Part shown: piece after piece, positions 44,114-53,536 of the stretch | Position numbering within the stretch: the stretch's first letter is position 1 | Layout: the number at the start of each line of letters is the position of its first letter | Assembly: GCA_017395685.1 (NCBI GenBank) | Contig: JAFQOD010000023.1 | Coordinates: 19,370-83,369, forward strand | Direction: 5' to 3' | Origin: Clostridia bacterium | GTDB taxonomy: Bacteria; Bacillota; Clostridia; Christensenellales; Aristaeellaceae | Length of the DNA: 64,000 nt | Made by a program: the position numbers and the translations under genes | Notes under the pieces: model-generated | The model's input: the letters and a program-made list of their open reading frames with translations, nothing else | Told to the model about the DNA's origin: nothing | Database searches by the model: none

Positions 44114-45571
44114 TTATTCCGCAGCGGGTTCGCCATAGATCTTGTAGAAGTTCTTCAGCGCTTCCTCACGATAGGTCAGGAAAGCTTCGTTCAGGCCATC
44201 TACATAATCACCGGGTTCGATGGTGTACAGCCACAGACCAGCTTCCACATGAGCCTGGCCGTTATAATCGCCGTTGGAATAGATGCCGCCGAAGAATTCA
44301 GGCCAGCCTACCACGAAGCGGCTTACGTCGGTTACATAGTTGCTGCCGGAGGCAATGAAGGCTTCCCAATCATTCCAGTAGCCCATATCGGGGAACAGAT
44401 CGGCGACCATCTGGTTCAGTTCGGGCTCGTTGATCATGGGCAGATAGTCGGGGCCGTTGGGCCACATCTTCAGGCCGCTGTCTTCATAGGTCATTTCGGC
44501 GTAGAGCTTGGTGCGTTCCTTCCAGCCTTCCAGGCCCCAGAACATGAACTTCATGGCTTCATAGGCTTCACGGGGATATTCGGTATGGGCGGAAACATAA
44601 CCGGTATCGATCCAAGAATAGATGCCGGGGTTTTCAACACCTTCACCGCCGGGAATGAAATAAGGAACATACTCCACGCCGGTAGCGGCAACCTGTTCAT
44701 TCATGACGGATTCCCAGGTCCAGAAGCCATTGATATACATGGCTACAGCGCCGGAAGTGGCGGGCCAGGGATTTTCAGGATGTGCCGCCAACCACTGTTC
44801 AGAACCGGGATTGGCCTTGTAACCCAAACGGCCGCATTCACGGTCGAACACCAGCAGATCGAACCAATTGGTCAGATCAACAGTGGCACCATCCCAATCG
44901 GCAACGCCCAGGCTGTTATCAGTCAGGGAAGGCGTACCCATGCGGAACATATCGGTTTCAAGGCTGAAAGCGAAGATGCCCTGAGAGGGATCCACCATGG
45001 TTTCCATCAGTTCCTGCATATCTTCGAAGGTCCAGGTGTTACGATCGGGCATTTCCACATTCAGCTTTTCGAACATGGCCTGATCCAGGAACACAATACA
45101 GGGACGATTGGCAATGGCCATCAGATAGCAGCGTTCGCCATCCAGGTAGCCAAAATTCCGGGTGCCGGCGGGCACCAGGGTCTGGTATTCTTCGTCGTTT
45201 TCAACGAATTCGGTGATGTCATAGCAGAAATTGTTGGCGGCCATGGTGTTGATGCCCCAGCCGGCAGTACCGAAATCGGGCAGCTTATCATTGGCCAGCA
45301 GATCCAGCAGGCTGGCGTCCAGACCGCCGGCATGCACAACATTCTGCACTTCAATAGTGATATTGGGATACATTTCATGGAACTTGGCAGCCAAGGCTTC
45401 GGCCATGGCCACGTTGCGGGCGTCATTGTGCACGGAGCACACCAGATGGATTTCATCCGTGGTGTTCATGGGGGGCATGTTGTAGGTCTTTTCCGCTTCA
45501 GCCAAAGAATTCATGGGAAGCATGGAAAGGGCCATCACCAGAACCAGGAGCAGAGAGAACCATTTCTTCAT
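44114..45571 (-). CDS. Sugar ABC importer substrate-binding protein (family 1)
   Basis: About 485 residues, extracellular. The signal peptide (KKWFSLLLVLVM...NSLA-EA) has no lipobox. Typical CUT1 binding-protein features are AALAAKFHEMYPNITIEVQNV near 75, FTFEDMQEL-type hinge and an aromatic-rich C-terminal lobe (WPEFFGGIYS, GLWLY). I chose the ATG at 45571, preceded by AAGGAGG. It works with the two permeases directly upstream. Ligand unknown; an alpha-mannoside or mannan oligosaccharide is suggested by neighbouring enzymes. Confidence 0.9.
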   Translation of the reverse strand: MKKWFSLLLVLVMALSMLPMNSLAEAEKTYNMPPMNTTDEIHLVCSVHNDARNVAMAEALAAKFHEMYPNITIEVQNVVHAGGLDASLLDLLANDKLPDFGTAGWGINTMAANNFCYDITEFVENDEEYQTLVPAGTRNFGYLDGERCYLMAIANRPCIVFLDQAMFEKLNVEMPDRNTWTFEDMQELMETMVDPSQGIFAFSLETDMFRMGTPSLTDNSLGVADWDGATVDLTNWFDLLVFDRECGRLGYKANPGSEQWLAAHPENPWPATSGAVAMYINGFWTWESVMNEQVAATGVEYVPYFIPGGEGVENPGIYSWIDTGYVSAHTEYPREAYEAMKFMFWGLEGWKERTKLYAEMTYEDSGLKMWPNGPDYLPMINEPELNQMVADLFPDMGYWNDWEAFIASGSNYVTDVSRFVVGWPEFFGGIYSNGDYNGQAHVEAGLWLYTIEPGDYVDGLNEAFLTYREEALKNFYKIYGEPAAE

Positions 45572-45634
45572 TGGGGCAACCTCCTTGAAAATATTTTCAA
45601 ATGCATTCCGCATTTGCTTCGGGATGGAAGGGAT

Positions 45635-46618
45635 TTATTCGCCGGTAATACCGATATGATCCACGCTTTCTACAAAATAACGCTGCAGCACGCCGTAGAA
45701 GATCAGCAACGGCAGGATAGAAAGCATGGTGCCGGCCATAACGATGGCGTCGTTCATGGTGGTCTTTTGCCTGGACAGCAGCCCGGATTCCGTGATGCTG
45801 GGGAATTCCATGGCAGCGTATTTCACTTCAAATCCGCTCAGGCGAATCATCAGGGTGGTCAGGCCGTCCTTGTGATAGCCGCCCAGGTAGAGATTGACCA
45901 GATTTGTATCATTCCAATACCAAACAAAGGTAAACAGCACCACAACCAGGATGGCCGCCGTGGACATGGGCACCGCAATCCTGAAATAGGAGCGGAAATA
46001 CCCGGCCCCGTCGATCTGGGCTGCGTCCAGCAACACCCTTGGCGTCTGCTTATGGAAGTTGTAGAAAATGAGAATGCACAGGGCACTGTTTACCCCCTGA
46101 CCAAGCAATGACGTTACCAGGAAGGGCTTGATGGTGCCGTCGGTGAGATTGAGATTCTGCAGCAGCAGGAAATTGGGCATGCTGACGGCCTGTACCGGCA
46201 GCAGATAGGATAAGAGCAGCAGGCCCATGAAGAATTTCTTCAGCGGGAAATTATACCTGGCAAAGCCATATCCCACAATGGAACAAATAAACGTTTGGCA
46301 AAGGGTGGGCACAACCGCCAGATAAATATTCCGCAGCAGGCTCATCCAGTAATCCATGACGATGATTGCCTTTTCGTAATTCTCGCCGGAAACATCCGTG
46401 GGGATCCAGTTGGCCGATGTATCCATCAGATCCGCAGTGGACATCAGCGATTGGGCAAGCATATGCAGCAAGGGATATAAATACACAAAGGAAAAAAGAA
46501 TCAAAAGCCCGTATACCGCAATTTTGCTTGCCAGGCCCCAATGCTTCGTCGTGCCGATCAGCCGCCTTTTCCAGCGCAGCCGCAGCACCTCCTTTTCAAG
46601 GCCGGTCTTTTTCCCCAT
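45635..46618 (-). CDS. Sugar ABC importer permease (MalG type, importer B)
   Basis: About 327 residues, six membrane helices. The ATPase-docking EAA loop is LLDAAQIDGAGYFRSYFRIAVP. I chose the ATG at 46618, 8 bases after AAAGGGGG; the GTG at 46627 overlaps that site. It pairs with the MalF-type permease upstream (7-base gap) and the binding protein downstream. A basic N-terminal ~35 residues precede the first helix. Confidence 0.93.
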   Translation of the reverse strand: MGKKTGLEKEVLRLRWKRRLIGTTKHWGLASKIAVYGLLILFSFVYLYPLLHMLAQSLMSTADLMDTSANWIPTDVSGENYEKAIIVMDYWMSLLRNIYLAVVPTLCQTFICSIVGYGFARYNFPLKKFFMGLLLLSYLLPVQAVSMPNFLLLQNLNLTDGTIKPFLVTSLLGQGVNSALCILIFYNFHKQTPRVLLDAAQIDGAGYFRSYFRIAVPMSTAAILVVVLFTFVWYWNDTNLVNLYLGGYHKDGLTTLMIRLSGFEVKYAAMEFPSITESGLLSRQKTTMNDAIVMAGTMLSILPLLIFYGVLQRYFVESVDHIGITGE

Positions 46619-46623
46619 GGTTT

Positions 46624-47556
46624 TCACCCCCTTTTCACAACACGCTTGGTTTCATATTTCACGTTTTTATCGCTGCGCTCCCGGAACAGAAGGAATACCA
46701 CCAGCAGCACAAGGGAAATCAGCAGGGCGTATATCCATGCGATGGCAGCGCTGTGGCTGTAGCCCTTCCCCACCTCGGTCACAGTGCTGCTGATCAGATC
46801 GACGATGGATCCGCTGGCGGATTGGGTGACCACGGTATAAACGGCATTGAGCAGAATCATGGGCTTCATGGTGGGAATGGTGATCTTCCAAAAAGTTTCC
46901 CAACCGTTGGCGCCGTCGATCTTTGCCGCTTCGTACAAGGTAAAGGGCACCTTCTGCAATCCGGAAAGGAAAACAAGAATCTGAATGCCGGAATTCCACA
47001 GTATCATGATCAGAGAGGAAAACAGATCCCTGACCGGATTGGCAATATAATCAGGAAAGATGGAAAGGAACGTGGCAAGCGTTTCCTGGCTGATGAGGGG
47101 AATGCTGCCTGCGCCCTGACCGGTCAGCTTGGCCATGACCGGGCCGGTTGCAATGATCACCGGAAGAAAAAAGATCATCCTGAAACCCAGGCGGAAGCGG
47201 ATCCTGCTGTTGAGCAGCATGGCGATAATCAGGGCAAAGGAAACAATGATGGGCAGCCGCAGCACCATATTGGTCAGATATTCGCCTATCAGGATGGGCA
47301 GCGACGTTTCCTTGGCGAATACATTGGCAAAATTCTCAAACGTATAATTGAGGGGCTCCAGCTGCACGCCGCCGGATAATATCACCGTATTGAATGCAAA
47401 CTGCAGCGATCTGATCATGGAATAGACAAAGAAGATCCCGATACCGATCAGCCAGGGCAGAATGGAAAAATACCCCTGCGCCCATTCCCGCAGCATCCGT
47501 TTGGTGATCCGGCGAGGATATTTCTTTGCATCCGCTTTCTTTTTTCTCTTATTCAT
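46624..47556 (-). CDS. Sugar ABC importer permease (MalF type, importer B)
   Basis: 310 residues, six membrane helices, EAA loop LYEAAKIDGANGWETFWKITIP. The N-terminus is very basic (NKRKKKADAKKYPRRITKR). Its start overlaps the end of the DUF5696 gene by 8 bases, so the accessory gene and importer B are translated together. No cognate ATPase is nearby. Confidence 0.93.
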   Translation of the reverse strand: MNKRKKKADAKKYPRRITKRMLREWAQGYFSILPWLIGIGIFFVYSMIRSLQFAFNTVILSGGVQLEPLNYTFENFANVFAKETSLPILIGEYLTNMVLRLPIIVSFALIIAMLLNSRIRFRLGFRMIFFLPVIIATGPVMAKLTGQGAGSIPLISQETLATFLSIFPDYIANPVRDLFSSLIMILWNSGIQILVFLSGLQKVPFTLYEAAKIDGANGWETFWKITIPTMKPMILLNAVYTVVTQSASGSIVDLISSTVTEVGKGYSHSAAIAWIYALLISLVLLVVFLLFRERSDKNVKYETKRVVKRG

Positions 47557-49711
47557 CGCCGTTCACCACCTTGTAGCTCATTGCCGGAATTTCCACGCCA
47601 TCCATAACGGACGCCAATTCCCCGTAATTCAGATAGATGATCACCCCGTTATCCCATTGCACCTTTCTCAGATTGCCGTCAGCCTGATGACCGATGATGG
47701 AGGCGCCGGCAAGCTGCTCATGAACGGCATGGAGCTGTTCATACCAATCAATCAGAAGATCCTGGAACAATTCATAGCGGGTGGAATAAAGATTTCTGGA
47801 ATTGGTGTTTTTCAGTTTCTGGTTATCCTCCCACGTCATCAGGAAGCTGGGACGCATTCCCTGCTCCACCATCTGAAGGAAACAATACGCATAATCGGAT
47901 TGGAAATTCACATATTCCGAATACAGCGGCATGACCCCGGATAATGCGATGGAAAGGAAGGGCACCTCCTGATCCACATACAGATAGCCGGAATCGGAAA
48001 GGGGCATATCATACAGGGAGCTGCAGTACTGCCACAGATAGGCATTGGGGACGGCCATGGATACCCGGAAATCATCTGCATACAGGGCAGCAAGCGTCCG
48101 GTAATCCTGCATCATGGAGGCGCTGTCCTTATATTTCCCACCCTCATGATAATCCGTCACCAAAGAAGAAATGCCCGTGATTGATACGTTTTCAATGCCT
48201 TCTCTCCGGAATTCCCCGGCTGTGCCTTCCGCAATGCCCAGCGATCTGCCGGGGGGCAGATAATTCATGATTTCGTACACAATCCCGTAGGTTTTCCACT
48301 CCAGGGTTTTGGTGGTAATGGTTTTCATATTCTGGTAGGCGTAAATCGGGTTTTCCTGACCGTTGAGGGAAAGGAAATCCGCCTCCAAAGAGATATCAAT
48401 ATCCCTTTCCGCCGCGTTTTTAATCAGATTTTGCATTTCCCCGTTTCCGCCAAGGGAATCCGCCGGCTTGTAACCGGTTAGCGGCAGCCCGCCGGATAAA
48501 CCGCCCTTCTGCCAGCCCCGGTAGGATACGCTCAGCCCCGTCACGCCGGCGTCATAGAGCTGGGAAAGAATCTCCCAGGCCTGCTGATAGGTGGTCATCA
48601 CCACTTCCCGGGTGCCGATCAGCATATTTTCCTTTTCCAGGCCCACAAATTCCAAACGGATATCAAAGGGTTTTTGCGTATCCGCCAGCTTCACCTGATT
48701 ATTTTCTACCAGATACTGCCGCCAGGCAGAGGCCAGGCCGGCATAATGAGCGTCATTCCCATCCTGCAGCAGAAAATGCAGCTTCAGATCAAATTTTCTC
48801 GGATAATCGGTAATGGTATCCACTGCACCGGAGGAGGGACCGGTGGGCTGGGAATAGAGCATCCGATAGGTGAATTTGGCGCAAATCCAATTGTAATTGG
48901 TGCGCACGCCGTTGGGATAGGCCAGGATATCCGCCCCGCACTCCCCTTCCTCGATCAACCCAAGAAATCCGATCTGCTTTTTCGTATGCACCACGCCGTA
49001 TACCGGCATGATGATTTTTTCCGCTTCCGTCAGGTACTCATTCTGGGTAATGCCATCCACGCCGATCCGGGTACCGTATACGGCCTTGCTGTAGGGCGCG
49101 CCGAACTGGCCCTCGTTATCCTCCAGATAAATCAGGGATCCCTGCCCATCGGGGAGCAGCATATAGCCTTCCGTTTCCCCCAGCAGCGTATTGCCAAGGA
49201 AGGGGAAGATCTGCAGGGATTGCAGCGTATTTGCTTTGGCGTCCTTTTCCAGGATGCTGCTTTGGGGAACGGTCACATGAATGCCCGCTTCATCCATATC
49301 CAGGATCACCGTAAAGGAAATACCGATTGCATCAAAGGAAACGGCGGCGTCAAATCCGTTTTTGCGATAGGCGTACTGAATGGTATGGGGCGTATTGACA
49401 AAATCCGCCTGGATGCCGCTCTTTTTTTCATTTTCGATGTATTCCATCACAATCCCGGATTGGTACATTCCTTTCCAGGTATTGTTTCCCTTGGCGGAGG
49501 CCATATCCTCAACGCTGGAATACATCCTTTCCCCCGACGCCTTGCTTTCCAGGATAATCGCCATAATATCTTCCCGCAGATACAGGTTGAAACGGCTGTT
49601 ATCGGCAATCAGGGCATATTCTGCCGGGATTTCCGCCGCCTGCGCCTGAAATGCCCCCATGCTCAGCAGCATCATAAGCACCATCAGAAAGGCCCCTGTC
49701 TTAGCGAACAA
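47549..49711 (-). CDS. Secreted DUF5696-type protein
   Basis: About 720 residues. The TTG at 49711 is preceded by GGAGAGGTGG and gives a clean signal peptide (FAKTGAFLMVLM...AQAAEI). Upstream ATG starts lie inside the previous gene. The body has an N-terminal beta-rich domain with GYMLLPDGQGSLIYLEDN and YSKAVYGTRIG, a pattern I associate with DUF5696. A TIM-barrel-like region follows (LYDAGVTGLSVSYRGW, IDISLEADFLSL, FLMTWEDN). It could be a glycosidase-like protein or a binding factor. It overlaps both neighbours, which ties it to the importers. No catalytic residues are assigned. Confidence 0.82.
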   Translation of the reverse strand: MFAKTGAFLMVLMMLLSMGAFQAQAAEIPAEYALIADNSRFNLYLREDIMAIILESKASGERMYSSVEDMASAKGNNTWKGMYQSGIVMEYIENEKKSGIQADFVNTPHTIQYAYRKNGFDAAVSFDAIGISFTVILDMDEAGIHVTVPQSSILEKDAKANTLQSLQIFPFLGNTLLGETEGYMLLPDGQGSLIYLEDNEGQFGAPYSKAVYGTRIGVDGITQNEYLTEAEKIIMPVYGVVHTKKQIGFLGLIEEGECGADILAYPNGVRTNYNWICAKFTYRMLYSQPTGPSSGAVDTITDYPRKFDLKLHFLLQDGNDAHYAGLASAWRQYLVENNQVKLADTQKPFDIRLEFVGLEKENMLIGTREVVMTTYQQAWEILSQLYDAGVTGLSVSYRGWQKGGLSGGLPLTGYKPADSLGGNGEMQNLIKNAAERDIDISLEADFLSLNGQENPIYAYQNMKTITTKTLEWKTYGIVYEIMNYLPPGRSLGIAEGTAGEFRREGIENVSITGISSLVTDYHEGGKYKDSASMMQDYRTLAALYADDFRVSMAVPNAYLWQYCSSLYDMPLSDSGYLYVDQEVPFLSIALSGVMPLYSEYVNFQSDYAYCFLQMVEQGMRPSFLMTWEDNQKLKNTNSRNLYSTRYELFQDLLIDWYEQLHAVHEQLAGASIIGHQADGNLRKVQWDNGVIIYLNYGELASVMDGVEIPAMSYKVVNGDE

Positions 49712-51728
49712 ATCGATACACCACCTCTCCATAGATGGACGAAATGAAATTGACCAACTGCACCGAGAGGGTATAAATAACAAACAGTAGAGCGGTAATG
49801 ATCAAGGCCGTAAACAGAGAAAGGATGATGATCCCAATGGTCTTTTTCAGGGAATAATCATTGAGGAACATCACGGAAAGCACCAGCAGCAGAACGGCAA
49901 ATCCATAGCAGACGAAGGAAGCCAGCGTGATGAAGAATTGCTCGTTATAGGTAAGCACATTGGTCAGCACCAGCCTGATCAGGAACAGAATAATTACCGG
50001 GATCAGCGAATAAGCGCAGCCGATAAAAATATCCCGCAGATGGGCCTCGCCATCCTTGATGCTGCATACCAGATAAAGGCTGATGACCACCAACAAAAAG
50101 ATGCCAAATACCAGCGCGGCATCCAGGGGCAGCTCATATACGCCCTCAGACCGCATGGAAAACAGGAAGCCGGTCAGGTATTTATTGGCCACAAATGCCG
50201 CAAAGAAGATCACCAGCACAATCCAGGCTGACCGATAGCTGGCCTTTCCCTCCCGCTTGATGCCATAGCATGCATCAAAGGGATTCCGCATCAGATACAG
50301 GCTGTATTTCAGCTGATACAGGATTTCAATCCGGCCTGCCTTTTTGATGATTCCGGTCACCGGCGCCAGGAAATGATGCTTTTGATTCACCTTGCCAAGC
50401 ACTTTGATGAGAAGATACAGCACCGCAACGGCAATGATGAAATAGAAAAGATTCCGGTGCAGCCAATCGGCCCGCACTTCCCAGAAAGCTTCGGAATATC
50501 CTTCCCGGTTGCCGCCGTTATAGAAATATTCCATCGCCTCTTCATATTTATTTTCCCGGTACAGCACATCACCCATGCCCGTGTTGGCATAAGTAAACAG
50601 GCTGTTCATCTGCAGCACCTGCTGCCAGGGCTCCTTTGATTGGGCATACTGCCCGGCCTGGAAATATTCAAAGGCCTGATGGACAGAATCGGCAAAACCC
50701 GTCGGCTTGAAAACGGTTAAGCTTGCCTGGATTTCATCCACCACATACAGCGTATAATCGTTATCCACCGCCATTCCGGTAACGGAGCGGAATGTGCCGG
50801 TGCGCTGATCGCCGCTGTCATAGGCATTGAATTTGAACAGCAGGCTGCCCTCCGAATTGAATTCCATGAATTCGCCGTTGATATTGGCGGTATAAATGGA
50901 TCCGGATGGGGAATGAACCGCCACTGCTTTTGTGGAGGAGGTGAACCAATCGGGCTTTATGGTATTGCTGCCCGCCACATTCAGGCGGCGCATGAATTCC
51001 GTTCCTTCCTTGGCGGATACGGTATAGATCATGCCGTCCGTATCAATGGCGATGTTATTGAGCGATACGGGGATTACATTGATATTATTGAGCTGATCAT
51101 CGCTGTAAATCAGCTTTTTCAGCTTGGTTGCAAAGGATACGGCGGAGGTATTGGCCCCGAAATAACCAATGAATTCACCATCCGATGCGGTGGACAATTG
51201 AATGACGCCGTTGGTATTGCCCTGGGACAGGATATACATATTTCCCCGGCTGTCCAATACCAGCTTAACAGGGGTAAAAGTGGCCTTTTCGCCATACATG
51301 GGATGATCGGGGCGGCCATAGGTTTTGATCACATCCCCGTCCGGATTAAATACAATCACCTTGCGGTTTCCCTTATCCGCCACATAAATATTCAGTTCAT
51401 CATCCACGAATATGCCGGTCGGCTCTTTCAGGGTTTTCTTGCTTCCGTATTCCTTGATAAGATCACCGGATGCGGTCACTTCCAGAATCCGTTTATTGCC
51501 GGTATCGGCAATATAGAGATGGCCGTTGGCGGCCCAGAAAATATCCTGGGGGGTTTTCAACTTTTCCCCACCGAATCTTGTGATCACCCGAACGGGCTCG
51601 TAAGCCGTCTGGGTTTCCACCAGCGTTCCATCCTCCCCCATCGCATATGTACGATAAGGGATATTGGCCGCCTGTGCATTGCTGCACAGGAGCAGCAGCA
51701 CAAACCAGGCAATCAGCAGCTTTTTCAT
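49701..51728 (-). CDS. NHL-repeat / YIP1-domain membrane protein
   Basis: About 675 residues. A signal peptide (KKLLIAWFVLLLL...AQA) leads to a six-bladed NHL-type beta-propeller (residues ~50-340; repeated LKTPQDIFWAANGHLYIADTGN and LKEPTGIFVDDELNIYVADKGN). A short TPR-like helical stretch (YFQAGQYAQSKEPWQQVL) and a single helix (~430) follow. The rest is a C-terminal Yip1-type five-helix membrane domain that opens with YSLYLMRNPFDACYGIKREGK. The propeller should face outside. I chose the ATG at 51728, 6 bases after AAGGGGG. It probably helps capture or pass glycans to the importers; that is inference. Confidence 0.82.
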   Translation of the reverse strand: MKKLLIAWFVLLLLCSNAQAANIPYRTYAMGEDGTLVETQTAYEPVRVITRFGGEKLKTPQDIFWAANGHLYIADTGNKRILEVTASGDLIKEYGSKKTLKEPTGIFVDDELNIYVADKGNRKVIVFNPDGDVIKTYGRPDHPMYGEKATFTPVKLVLDSRGNMYILSQGNTNGVIQLSTASDGEFIGYFGANTSAVSFATKLKKLIYSDDQLNNINVIPVSLNNIAIDTDGMIYTVSAKEGTEFMRRLNVAGSNTIKPDWFTSSTKAVAVHSPSGSIYTANINGEFMEFNSEGSLLFKFNAYDSGDQRTGTFRSVTGMAVDNDYTLYVVDEIQASLTVFKPTGFADSVHQAFEYFQAGQYAQSKEPWQQVLQMNSLFTYANTGMGDVLYRENKYEEAMEYFYNGGNREGYSEAFWEVRADWLHRNLFYFIIAVAVLYLLIKVLGKVNQKHHFLAPVTGIIKKAGRIEILYQLKYSLYLMRNPFDACYGIKREGKASYRSAWIVLVIFFAAFVANKYLTGFLFSMRSEGVYELPLDAALVFGIFLLVVISLYLVCSIKDGEAHLRDIFIGCAYSLIPVIILFLIRLVLTNVLTYNEQFFITLASFVCYGFAVLLLVLSVMFLNDYSLKKTIGIIILSLFTALIITALLFVIYTLSVQLVNFISSIYGEVVYRFVR

Positions 51729-51739
51729 GGCCATCCCCC

Positions 51740-52603
51740 TTATTTGAGCCCGCTGCGGGCCATGGTATTCATCACATTGGATTGCATGACGATAAACAGC
51801 AGCAAATTGGGAATAAACATGATCAGGCCGGCTGCGGCCGTCATGCCGGTGCCCTGAATGGTATCGGTTGAAAGGGTGCTCATGTAGAATGCCAGGGTGC
51901 GGATGCTATCGGTGGTTGTGAAAAGGCTGGAAGTTTCCGTATTGCCCCAGGCAGATTGGAATGCCAGAATGGCGCAGGTCATAACCGCAGGCCGGATCAT
52001 GGGCAGAATGATCTTCCGATAAATCTGCCAGGGTCCCGCCCCTTCCATCTGCGCCGCCTCCAGCAATTCATTGGGCACCTGATCGATAAACTGCTTTACC
52101 AGGAACAACCCCACAGGCATGGCAATCACGGGAAGGATATGTGCAAGATAGGTATTTTCAATTCCCAGTACGGAAATGACCAGATAGCGCGGAATGGTTA
52201 CAGCCGTTGCAACAAACATCAGGGCCAGATTATTGATGGTCATGATGTTTTCTTTTCTCCTGAAGCGGAATTTACTCAGGGCAAACCCCGCCATTGTGCT
52301 GATCAGGATGGATAAAATCACGATAGAGCCGGTGGAAATCAACGAATTGAATATATAGCGGGAAAAGGGGATGGATCCGCTGGATGCATAATTGAACAAC
52401 CGCTTGAAATTCTCAAAGGTGGGATTGCTGACGAAGATCTTTGGCGGGAAAGCAAATAATTCATTTACCGGCTTGAAGGCATGGCAAATGATAAAGACGA
52501 TCGGAAGGCCCATAAATACAGCAATAGGAATGGAATACAGATAAATGGGTATCTGATTTGCACGAAATTTCTTTGGGTTCACCTTCGTTCCGCCAACTGC
52601 CAT
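51740..52603 (-). CDS. Sugar ABC importer permease (MalG type, importer A)
   Basis: 287 residues, six helices, EAA loop LLEAAQMEGAGPWQIYRKIILP. The gap to the NHL-YIP1 gene is 11 bases. It partners the MalF-type permease upstream and the modular binding protein at the start of the operon. Confidence 0.93.
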   Translation of the reverse strand: MAVGGTKVNPKKFRANQIPIYLYSIPIAVFMGLPIVFIICHAFKPVNELFAFPPKIFVSNPTFENFKRLFNYASSGSIPFSRYIFNSLISTGSIVILSILISTMAGFALSKFRFRRKENIMTINNLALMFVATAVTIPRYLVISVLGIENTYLAHILPVIAMPVGLFLVKQFIDQVPNELLEAAQMEGAGPWQIYRKIILPMIRPAVMTCAILAFQSAWGNTETSSLFTTTDSIRTLAFYMSTLSTDTIQGTGMTAAAGLIMFIPNLLLFIVMQSNVMNTMARSGLK

Positions 52604-52650
52604 TTATTCTTCCGCCTTTCTATCCCGATTCTCTGCTTTCGGAATGATTT

Positions 52651-53535
52651 TCAATCCTTTTCACCAAAGAGCTTTCTGGCGACCTTGGAGAAGAAATAGA
52701 TAAATACCAGCAGCACCACAGATATTGCGGCGGCATAGCCCATTTCATAACGGGTAAGGCCGTAATCCGCAATGTGGTTTACCATCATCTGCGCCGCATA
52801 TTCCGGCGTGGGATTGGATCCCGTCAGCATGACGGCGATATCCCCTGCCTGGAAGGCGTTAACGGACGCCATAACGGCTCCAAAGAGCATCTGGGGCTTC
52901 ATTGATGGGATGGTAATATAGAAAATTTCCTGGAAACGATTGCGAACGCCATCAATGGACGCCGCCTCATACAATTCATGATCCACATTCAGAAGGCCGG
53001 CCAGCATGGCCAGGAAGCCCACGCCCATGCTGCTCCACAGTGCCACCAGAATGGCGATGGGCATGATATACCGGCTGTCATAAAGCCAGGCAATGGGCTC
53101 GTTGATAAACCCCAATTGAATCAGGGCGCTGTTAAGCAATCCATTCTGATTCCCCAGGAAAATAACCCGCCAGAGCACCGTCATGGCAACGCCGGTGGTC
53201 ATGGAAGGAGAATAACAGATCAGCGCCAGCACCGTCCGGGGGCCCTTGGTCAGCTGAGAAAAGCTCCACGCCATGAAAAAGGCAAGGACGTAACCGATGG
53301 GGCCCACCACAACGGCAAACAACACGGTATTGGGCAATACATACTGGAGAAAAATCAGATCCTGTGTAAACAGATTGATATAATTCGTAAAGCCGACAAA
53401 TTCCGGCGCCTCCACCGCATTGTAATCCGTAAAGGAAAGGCCGATCGCCATGCCTACAGGGATAACAATGAAAGTAACAAACAGAATCAGGTATGCCGCC
53501 AGAAACAGATACGGTACATATCGCTTTGTCTGCAA
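52651..53535 (-). CDS. Sugar ABC importer permease (MalF type, importer A)
   Basis: 294 residues, six helices, EAA loop [23 protein letters not shown]. Its start is one base from the stop of the binding-protein gene, so they are translationally coupled. The pair forms the channel of importer A. Confidence 0.93.
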   Translation of the reverse strand: MQTKRYVPYLFLAAYLILFVTFIVIPVGMAIGLSFTDYNAVEAPEFVGFTNYINLFTQDLIFLQYVLPNTVLFAVVVGPIGYVLAFFMAWSFSQLTKGPRTVLALICYSPSMTTGVAMTVLWRVIFLGNQNGLLNSALIQLGFINEPIAWLYDSRYIMPIAILVALWSSMGVGFLAMLAGLLNVDHELYEAASIDGVRNRFQEIFYITIPSMKPQMLFGAVMASVNAFQAGDIAVMLTGSNPTPEYAAQMMVNHIADYGLTRYEMGYAAAISVVLLVFIYFFSKVARKLFGEKD

Positions 53536-53536
53536 T

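Noticed and set aside
43982..46111. 709-codon open frame on the plus strand
   Set aside because: Antisense to the binding protein, a permease and the start of GH38, all of which have clear family motifs.
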